NCBI GenBank assembly: GCA_002967005.1
Contig: PPEA01000651.1
Coordinates: 1-46,196, forward strand
Source of the DNA: Mycobacterium talmoniae
GTDB lineage: Bacteria > Actinomycetota > Actinomycetes > Mycobacteriales > Mycobacteriaceae
Direction of reading: 5' to 3'
Length of the DNA: 46,196 nucleotides
The first letter of the stretch is position 1. Every line of letters begins with the position of its first letter. Both the position numbers and the translations under genes were made by a program. Below the pieces are notes generated by a model. It was not told the origin of the DNA. It saw only the letters and a list, made by a program, of their open reading frames with translations, and made no database searches. Shown here piece by piece: positions 40,538 to 46,196 of the stretch.

Positions 40538-42904
40538 ATGGGCAGGGTCACACTTGGAGTCGGCGCCGACGCCTCCGCCGGACTCCCGCTAGAGACGACC
40601 AGTTTTGTTGGCCGGCGACGCGACCGGGGCAAGATCCGGCAACTCCTCGGTGATGCTCGACTGGTGACGCTCACCGGCTTCGGCGGGGTCGGTAAAACCC
40701 GTCTGGCATTGCGTGTCGCGTCCGGCTTACGCCGTGTGTTCGCCGACGGTGTCCACGTCGTTTCCTTAGCTGCTGTGGGTGACCCTGCGCTGACGGCGCA
40801 GACCGTTGTGACCGTTCTCGGTCTGCAGGGCCGTACGCAGCGCGCTGCTGTCGACTCACTCGCCGACTACCTTCGCGAGCGGGAGGTGCTGCTGGTCCTC
40901 GACAACTGTGAGAACGTTGTCGACGCCGTAGCGCGACTCGCCGACATATTGCTGTCTCGATGTGCGCGGCTGCGCATCCTGGCTACCAGTCGTGAGCCGC
41001 TGCGCATCACCGGCGAGACTATTTATGCCGTCTTGCCCCTGAGCGTCCCGCCGCGAGAGGCCAGTGGGCCACCATCGGGACTACACGCGTTTGAGGCGGT
41101 TGGGCTGTTCATCGATCGAGCCAGGGCCGTTCACCCCGACTTCGAGCTGTCCGACGTCAACAGTGCGGCGGTGGCAAAAATTTGCTCGAAGCTTGAGGGT
41201 ATCCCGCTAGCGATCGAGCTGGCCGCGGTGCGCCTACGTACCATGTCGCCGGCAGAGTTGGCCGACAACCTCACTGGCCGTTGGGCCATCTTGACCCGGG
41301 GAAGCCGAACCGCACCCGATCGGCAGCGCACCATGGCAGCGTGCATCGAGTGGAGCTACGAGCTGTGTTCCGAGGCGGAGCGTGATGTCTGGGCCGCGGT
41401 CTCCGCGTTTTCCGGTGGGTTCGACTTCGACGCTGCCGATTGGGTGTGCGCCGGTGTGAGTCTGGATGAGCCGCTCGCCGACGTTTTCGCCGCGTTGGTT
41501 GATAAATCGGTTCTGGTCGCGCAGAGGTACGACATGTACACCAGGTTCCGGCTGCTGCCGCCGATCCGCTATCGCGGGTTGCGCCGACTCGAGGAAACCG
41601 GCCAGCTGGGCAAGTTCCGCCGCCGCCACCGGGATTGGTATGCGCGCTTGGCGCACTTGGCGCGTGAGGACTGGATCAGCCCGCGTCAGGTCGACTGGAT
41701 CCACAAGCTGCGGAGAGAGACCAGCAATTTGCAGACGGCTCTGGGCTATTGCTTCGATGAGCCCGGCGAAGCCGAGACCGGCCTGCGGATGGGCGTCGAC
41801 CTGCACGAGTTCGGCCTTGCCGAGGGTCTGTTCTACCCGGGTTTGATGTGGTTCCACCGGTTACTGCCGTTGGTGCCGGAGTCGACACCACTGCGTGCGC
41901 TCGCGCTGCGCACCGCTGGTTGGTGGTCAGCCGCCAGCGGTGACCTGGCCGGCTCACTACGCTTGCTGGTTGAGGGGCAGCGGGTCGCCGACGAGGTCGG
42001 AGGTGCAGTTGAGAGTCTGTTCACCCAGACCGCGGGCTTTGTAGCGCTCTTCTCCGGTGACTTCGTGCGCGCCATCGAGCTGTTCGACGAGGCGCTTGAC
42101 GGGTTCCGCAACGAGGAGAACACCCTCGAAGTGGTGCAAACGCTCTACCTGCTGCAGCTCGCCCACGGCTTCGTCGGTGACTTCGGCCGTGCGCTCACGT
42201 GCCACGAACAGTGTTTGCAAATCACCGAACCCGTCGGCGAGAGTTGGGCGCGGGGATACTCGACCTGGATTGCCGGCTTCACCCACTGGTGCCGCGGCGA
42301 CGTCCCTACGGCAATGACGCTGTATCAGCGTGCCCTCGGCATCAGCCATCGTATCGACGATCCGGTGGGCATCGGCCTGTGTTTTGAGGGACTCGCGTGG
42401 ATCGCTGCCGCCTCGGAGCCCGAGCGTGCCGCTGAACTGTTGGGCGCGGCCGATGGTGTGTGGGCCCGCATCCAGACATCTACTTCGGCGCTGCGCGGAT
42501 TGTTCGTCCACCATGAGGATGCGGTTGCCGCCATCTCCGAGTCTCTCGGTGAAGCAGCGCGCGACGATGCGTGGGCGCGCGGACGGTCACGTAGCCTGCA
42601 TGATGCGATTCAATACTCCAGCAATGAGAAGCCTGTACGGGAGGACTTGGCCGCGGTCGGGCGCGCCCGTGGCGGTGACCCGCAGGATATCTTGACCACA
42701 CGCGAGAAGCAGGTCGCCGCACTCGTGGCGCAGAGTATGAGCAACAAGGACATCGCAGACACCCTGGTGATATCCAAACGTACCGCTGAGACGCATGTCG
42801 AGAACATTCTGACGAAGCTGGGCTTCACCTCACGTAGCCAGATCATGGTGTGGATGGCCGACCAGGTCGGCTCCACTACCGCGAGGGTCCGTCGAACACC
42901 GTGA
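40538..42904 (+). CDS. Large ATP-binding regulator with C-terminal LuxR helix-turn-helix
   Basis: A 788-residue protein. FVGRRRDRGKIRQLL leads into a Walker A loop (GFGGVGKT, 47-54), LLVLDNCENV is the Walker B region and LATSREPLRI follows, as in STAND/NB-ARC-like ATPases. A long TPR-like helical region fills the middle. A LuxR-type helix-turn-helix closes the protein at about 719-775 (LTTREKQVAALVAQSMSNKDIADTLVISKRT). ATG at 40538 has GGAGGG six bases before it; in-frame starts at 40508 and further upstream run into the transposase remnant. Mycobacteria carry several such regulators; the signal sensed is unknown. It faces the kinase/PEP-utilising pair. Confidence 0.93.
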   Translation: MGRVTLGVGADASAGLPLETTSFVGRRRDRGKIRQLLGDARLVTLTGFGGVGKTRLALRVASGLRRVFADGVHVVSLAAVGDPALTAQTVVTVLGLQGRTQRAAVDSLADYLREREVLLVLDNCENVVDAVARLADILLSRCARLRILATSREPLRITGETIYAVLPLSVPPREASGPPSGLHAFEAVGLFIDRARAVHPDFELSDVNSAAVAKICSKLEGIPLAIELAAVRLRTMSPAELADNLTGRWAILTRGSRTAPDRQRTMAACIEWSYELCSEAERDVWAAVSAFSGGFDFDAADWVCAGVSLDEPLADVFAALVDKSVLVAQRYDMYTRFRLLPPIRYRGLRRLEETGQLGKFRRRHRDWYARLAHLAREDWISPRQVDWIHKLRRETSNLQTALGYCFDEPGEAETGLRMGVDLHEFGLAEGLFYPGLMWFHRLLPLVPESTPLRALALRTAGWWSAASGDLAGSLRLLVEGQRVADEVGGAVESLFTQTAGFVALFSGDFVRAIELFDEALDGFRNEENTLEVVQTLYLLQLAHGFVGDFGRALTCHEQCLQITEPVGESWARGYSTWIAGFTHWCRGDVPTAMTLYQRALGISHRIDDPVGIGLCFEGLAWIAAASEPERAAELLGAADGVWARIQTSTSALRGLFVHHEDAVAAISESLGEAARDDAWARGRSRSLHDAIQYSSNEKPVREDLAAVGRARGGDPQDILTTREKQVAALVAQSMSNKDIADTLVISKRTAETHVENILTKLGFTSRSQIMVWMADQVGSTTARVRRTP

Positions 42905-43004
42905 GGGCGCCGGAGTTGAGGCCGGCGACGCGGTGGCTGCCGGCGGTCGCGCCGGATACCCACGCGATGCCGAGCTTGCGCGGTAGCTGCTGTGATCGAG
43001 CCAT
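42876..43004 (-). other. Possible 42-residue ORF or gene remnant antisense to the LuxR 3' end
   Basis: ATG at 43004 opens a short frame (MARSQQLPRKLGIAWVSGAT...) ending at 42876 inside the last codons of the regulator. It sits just downstream, on the minus strand, of the AT-rich stretch 43021-43048, which could act as a promoter in either direction. I recognise no family. It may be a truncated gene start left by rearrangement, or chance. Confidence 0.25.
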
Positions 43005-43027
43005 GGGTGGTCCGGTAGACGTAAAAA

Positions 43028-43045
43028 TTGAAATATGATTAAAAT
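43028..43045. promoter_or_regulatory. AT-rich promoter/operator candidate, similar to 19205-19222
   Basis: TTGAAATATGATTAAAAT lies in the 268-bp gap 42905-43172 and agrees with 19205-19222 at 13 of 18 bases (TTGAAA-N4-ATT-N-AAAT). It is the only AT-rich segment of the gap and is 128 bp before the kinase-like ATG. Nothing else but the small minus-strand frame is seen in the gap. Confidence 0.4.
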
Positions 43046-43172
43046 TGTCTAGCCGATGGTTGGCAACTCGGCTCCATCGGCCGACCCGTCGAGGGACGGT
43101 CGACCGCACCCGGTTCCGAGCCTGACCCGATGCCGCGACGCGAGCGCGGCGAAACAGCCCGAGGAGCAACGC

Positions 43173-44297
43173 ATGGCCCTGAAGAACACCTTCGACCTGG
43201 CAGAGGCCCGGCGGCGACTCTCGGACTGGCTGCCGGGCGTCCTCAGCGTTGACGGTCCCGTCGACGTCACCGACCTGGTCATCCCCGAAGCGAGCGGGAT
43301 GTCGAGTCAGACGGTGCTGTTCGAGGCTGTCGTCGATGATGGCGACGCGCGCGCGAAGCGCGGGTTCGTTGTTCGGGTTCCGCCGGAGGGGGAGGGAGTC
43401 TTTCCGGACTACGACATGGCCCGCGAAGCTCGGGTCATGTCGGTTCTCGCCACTGCAACCGACGTTCCTGTCCCGAACGTCGTCGCACATGAGACAACGG
43501 GTGACGTGCTGGGTACGGAGTTCCTGCTGGTGGATCGGGTACACGGTGAGGTACCGGCCGACGATCCGCCGTTCACCACCGCCGGGTTCGTGGTCGAGCT
43601 GTCCGACCAGCAGCGCGCGACGATGTGGGACGCCGGACTGCGCGCGATCGCCGGTATCCAGTCCATCGACCCGCTCGATCACGGGCTGGGGTTCTTGCGC
43701 CACACCGACCTCGGCGGCGATACAGTCCTCGACGAGGAACTCGCGTACTGGCGTCGCTTCTACCAGTGGGCGGCCGGTGACCAGCGGAGCCCGACGATCG
43801 ATGCGGCGTTTGAAAAGCTGGAGGCGACGAAGCCCACCGATGACGGTCCGCTCGTGGTGTCGTGGGGTGACGGCCGCTTCGGGAACCTGATGTTCGGCCC
43901 GGATCAGGAGGTCACCGGCGTCTTCGACTGGGAGATGGCAACGCTCGGTCGGCGCGAGGTCGACCTGGGTTATTGGCTGTTTTTCGACGAGGTCTACTCA
44001 TCGGGGTTGGGTATCCCGAGGCTGACCGGGTTCCCGGGGCGCGATGCAACGGTCGCGCGATTCGAGGAGCTCACCGGTCATACCGTCCGCGACCTGGAAT
44101 GGTTCGAGGCCTGGGCCGCACTGCGCGGCGCCTGCCTGATCGTGCGGGTCGGGAACCTCATGATCAGCCACGGGTTCCTGCCCGAAGGCCACGCGATGCC
44201 CTGGAACAACCCGGCGGCCCAGGTCCTCGCGCAGCTGTTGGATCTCCCGCAGCCCAGCGGCGAAGCGGGATGGATCACCGGCAACCGCGACCGCTAG
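43173..44297 (+). CDS. APH-fold phosphotransferase family protein 4 (ACAD10/11-like)
   Basis: A 374-residue kinase-fold protein. FVVRVPPEGEGVFPDYDMAREARVM is the N-lobe; the catalytic loop reads WGDGRFGN, with Trp231 in place of the usual His but Asp233 and Asn kept, and GVFDWEMATLGRREVDLGYWL carries the metal-binding Asp252. This DWE-type pattern is that of kinases linked to acyl-CoA dehydrogenases. ATG at 43173 follows GAGGAG by seven bases; the upstream in-frame ATG at 43056 lacks such a site. It is followed 188 bp later by a PEP-utilising-enzyme-like gene, a pairing that suggests phosphate chemistry on a shared substrate (inference). Confidence 0.88.
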   Translation: MALKNTFDLAEARRRLSDWLPGVLSVDGPVDVTDLVIPEASGMSSQTVLFEAVVDDGDARAKRGFVVRVPPEGEGVFPDYDMAREARVMSVLATATDVPVPNVVAHETTGDVLGTEFLLVDRVHGEVPADDPPFTTAGFVVELSDQQRATMWDAGLRAIAGIQSIDPLDHGLGFLRHTDLGGDTVLDEELAYWRRFYQWAAGDQRSPTIDAAFEKLEATKPTDDGPLVVSWGDGRFGNLMFGPDQEVTGVFDWEMATLGRREVDLGYWLFFDEVYSSGLGIPRLTGFPGRDATVARFEELTGHTVRDLEWFEAWAALRGACLIVRVGNLMISHGFLPEGHAMPWNNPAAQVLAQLLDLPQPSGEAGWITGNRDR

Positions 44298-44485
44298 CCA
44301 ACCCGGCGCTCCGTATCTACGTAGCGGTCTGCGTATCCGACCCGATCCGTGGCTGTGGTGCAGGACGCATACTGACCGCATGCAAGCGGTGCCGGACAGG
44401 CGCCATCGCACGGCCTGTTGTGCAGGCGATACCTGCCCCGAAACGGTTGCTGGCGACTAAACCGATCATGACCCAGGAGAACCGG

Positions 44486-46129
44486 ATGCCACTCTCCGAG
44501 ACCGACGTGTCAGCGCAGACTGTCGTTGGAGAGCCGCCCAACGCCCTGCACTCGGTGTCACCGAACGAGGCGTCGTGGAGTTCCATCAACCTCGCCGAGG
44601 CGGTCCCGGGGGTCATGACCCCGCTGTGCGCCAGCGCCTGGATTCCGGCGAGCGAGATCGGCCTGCGTATGCCTTTTTATGCGATGGGTGTGCTCGCGAG
44701 GCGCCGTCGGCATATCCCGGCGGACCCGGCTGAGCGAATCACGAACGTCTTCTATGGGCGGATGGCCGTGCGGGTGGACTTCCTGTGCGATATCGGCGAC
44801 CTTATTCCCGGCCAGTCAGGTGAAGCGCTCTCCCGCGACTTCTTCGGCTTTGTCCCGCCGACGTTTGTCAGCCGACCGTCGATGCGGCGGCTCCCGTTCA
44901 TTGTGCTGCGGTATCCGCGCATGCTGGCTCGGGCAGCGAAGAACATGGAGCGACTGCGCGCCGAAACCGATGTCTGGTGGACCTCCGCGATCGCGACCAC
45001 CCCCGCAGTGTCGGTGGCCGAGGCGCAGGATCGGATCAACGCGGGGGTGGAACGGTTCGCCGAAGCGCTCGCGCAGCAATCCCTGATGGCCGCTGGCGTC
45101 ATCCAACCGGTTTTCGAGCAGTTGACCGCGCTGGCGTCGGCAGCCGGAGTCGACGCCTCGGTGTTGCTGCGCGGCCATCGCGAACATGAGGAGAGCGTGG
45201 TCCTACAGGATCTGTGGGACGTCTCTCGAAACCGGCTGTCGCTGGAAGAATTCTTGGCGCGCCACGGCTATCACGGCCCCGGCGAGGGCGAGCTGTCGGC
45301 GAGATCCTGGCGTGAGGACCCCACCCCCGTGGTCCGGCTGATCGAGCAGTACCGGGCGATGGGTGACGACCGGGCGCCGGGCATGGGCCACGCCGCGGAT
45401 GCGGCGGCCCGCGAGGAAGCAGAGGCGTGCCTGCTCGGTTCGGTGGGAGCGATCGGACGGGTCAAGGCACGCCTGATACTGCGGCTCGCCCGCCGTTTCG
45501 TACCGTTGCGCGGTGTTGGCAAGGTCGCTTACCTGCAGGGTGTCGATGTCGTCCGCGCCGCCGCCCGTCATATCGGTGCGGAATTGGTGGCGCAAGGTCG
45601 TCTCGACGAGGCGGACGACACGTTCTACCTCACCCGTGAGGAAATAACCGGCGACCTTCACGACGACCTGCGGGCGCGGGTCGCCGAGCGGCGTAGTTTA
45701 CGTGCGCGTTACCAGTCCCTCGATGTCCCCTCATCATGGACTGGGCAACCAATCGCGACCAGGCGCAAGGAGGTCTCCGCGGCCGACGCGTCAACGCTCT
45801 CCGGTGTCGGTGCCTCGCCCGGCGTTGTCGTCGGCAAGGCCCGCGTCGTGTTCGATCCCAGCGACGTGGACGTGCAGGACGGCGAAATCCTGGTGGCGCA
45901 CACGACCGATCCCAGCTGGGTTTCTTTGATGTTTCTCTCCCAGGCGCTGGTCGTTGACATCGGGGGCATGATGAGCCATGCCGCGGTCGTGGCGAGGGAA
46001 CTGGGAATTCCGTGCGTGATGAATGTGGCTAACGGTACCCAAGTGCTGGCCACGGGCGACGTTGTCCGAGTGGACGGAGCGGCGGGAATAGTCGAGATCG
46101 TCGAACGCGCCGAAGGAGTGGAGCGCTGA
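44486..46129 (+). CDS. PEP-utilising enzyme-like protein (rifampin phosphotransferase-like, no ATP-grasp domain)
   Basis: A 547-residue protein. Residues 30-60 (WSSINLAEAVPGVMTPLCASAW) and the helical region to about 430 resemble the substrate-binding part of rifampin-phosphotransferase-like enzymes. Residues 438-540 are a swivelling phosphohistidine domain (VGASPGVVVGKARVV; GGMMSHAAVVARELGIPC) with His498 as the phosphocarrier. The N-terminal ATP-grasp domain of full-length enzymes (about 860 residues) is absent. ATG at 44486 has AGGAGA five bases before it; an ATG at 44468 is possible. It may receive phosphate from another protein, or use the fold for binding only. The adjacent kinase-fold gene is the obvious partner. 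Confidence 0.88.
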   Translation: MPLSETDVSAQTVVGEPPNALHSVSPNEASWSSINLAEAVPGVMTPLCASAWIPASEIGLRMPFYAMGVLARRRRHIPADPAERITNVFYGRMAVRVDFLCDIGDLIPGQSGEALSRDFFGFVPPTFVSRPSMRRLPFIVLRYPRMLARAAKNMERLRAETDVWWTSAIATTPAVSVAEAQDRINAGVERFAEALAQQSLMAAGVIQPVFEQLTALASAAGVDASVLLRGHREHEESVVLQDLWDVSRNRLSLEEFLARHGYHGPGEGELSARSWREDPTPVVRLIEQYRAMGDDRAPGMGHAADAAAREEAEACLLGSVGAIGRVKARLILRLARRFVPLRGVGKVAYLQGVDVVRAAARHIGAELVAQGRLDEADDTFYLTREEITGDLHDDLRARVAERRSLRARYQSLDVPSSWTGQPIATRRKEVSAADASTLSGVGASPGVVVGKARVVFDPSDVDVQDGEILVAHTTDPSWVSLMFLSQALVVDIGGMMSHAAVVARELGIPCVMNVANGTQVLATGDVVRVDGAAGIVEIVERAEGVER

Positions 46130-46154
46130 ACCCGTGGAGGGCTCACACCTACGT

Positions 46155-46173
46155 ATCGAATTACGTATTCGAT
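46155..46173. promoter_or_regulatory. 7-bp inverted repeat at the window end
   Basis: ATCGAAT-TACGT-ATTCGAT is a perfect dyad, overlapping a direct repeat of TACGTAT (46150-46156 and 46162-46168). It begins 26 bp after the PEP-utilising gene stop. It could be an operator for a gene beyond the window, or a weak hairpin; the downstream context is missing. Confidence 0.4.
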
Positions 46174-46196
46174 CGGAACCGGGGCGCCCGCCCACC

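Noticed and set aside
23651-44297. The APH-fold proteins as aminoglycoside resistance genes
   Set aside because: Their DWE/DWQ motifs and their operon partners fit acyl-CoA or lipid kinases; no resistance context is present.
43973-44485. Upstream extension of the PEP-utilising protein to 718 residues
   Set aside because: It overlaps the kinase-like gene in another frame; ATG 44486 has a good ribosome-binding site.
1-46196. CRISPR arrays, tRNA or rRNA genes, prophage or plasmid origins
   Set aside because: No regularly spaced repeats, no cloverleaf or rRNA-like sequence and no phage or replication genes were seen on either strand.

Overview
The window is GC-rich, with frequent GTG/TTG starts and four-base stop/start overlaps. 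Its gene families (FadE, FadA6-type thiolase, many TetR regulators, F420/flavin luciferase-like monooxygenases, an Eis-like protein, a large ATPase-LuxR regulator) point to an actinobacterium, most likely Mycobacterium or Mycolicibacterium. No rRNA, tRNA or CRISPR array was seen. Apart from one decayed insertion sequence, the window is an accessory island for lipid, terpenoid, steroid or aromatic acyl-CoA metabolism. No gene-free stretch exceeds 300 bases.

Layout. (1) 1-266: the end of an Eis-like acetyltransferase. (2) 4237-292, minus strand: SDR, TetR, FadA6-like thiolase, acyl-CoA dehydrogenase. (3) 4325-13968, plus strand: eleven tightly coupled genes, namely SDR, three crotonases, Rieske oxygenase alpha and beta subunits, a small protein, a thiolase, an HMG-CoA-synthase-like/DUF35 fusion, a thiolase-like lipid-transfer protein and a PlsC acyltransferase. 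(4) 13955-17830, minus strand: LLM-TetR and LLM-SDR operons. (5) 17952-19086: a divergent TetR/SRPBCC pair. (6) 19262-23448: an MFE-2-type SDR and two acyl-CoA synthetases. (7) 23651-28977: an APH-fold kinase, MaoC hydratase, SnoaL-crotonase fusion, acyl-CoA dehydrogenase and FAD oxidoreductase. (8) 29003-30404: two TetR genes. (9) 30483-35310: LuxE-like ligase, LuxC-like acyl reductase, kinase-like protein and SDR, converging on a minus-strand kinase-LLM-LLM operon (38644-35296) next to another TetR. (10) 39497-40464: an IS1634-like transposase remnant. (11) 40538-46129: an ATPase-LuxR regulator, a fourth APH-fold protein and a PEP-utilising-enzyme-like protein.

Together these genes can activate a carboxylic acid to a CoA ester (two acyl-CoA synthetases) and beta-oxidise it (dehydrogenases, crotonases, MaoC, SDRs, thiolases). 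They can also hydroxylate a ring or chain (Rieske oxygenase, LLMs) and reduce acyl groups to aldehydes (LuxC/LuxE-like). Four APH-fold proteins beside these genes suggest kinase-assisted removal of hydroxyl groups from acyl-CoAs, as in the LvaA/LvaC levulinate pathway and in ACAD10/11. The substrate cannot be read from the sequence.

Regulation looks modular. An inverted repeat CCGTA-N5-TACGG occurs three times, each time beside one of two related TetR genes. A 19-bp motif recurs upstream of three operons, and a TTACTCCTRT element recurs at two promoters. Three genes (a TetR, a kinase, an acyl-CoA dehydrogenase) each carry an apparent frameshift that one added base repairs. Two of the three fall in G runs, so sequencing undercalls are as likely as real inactivation.
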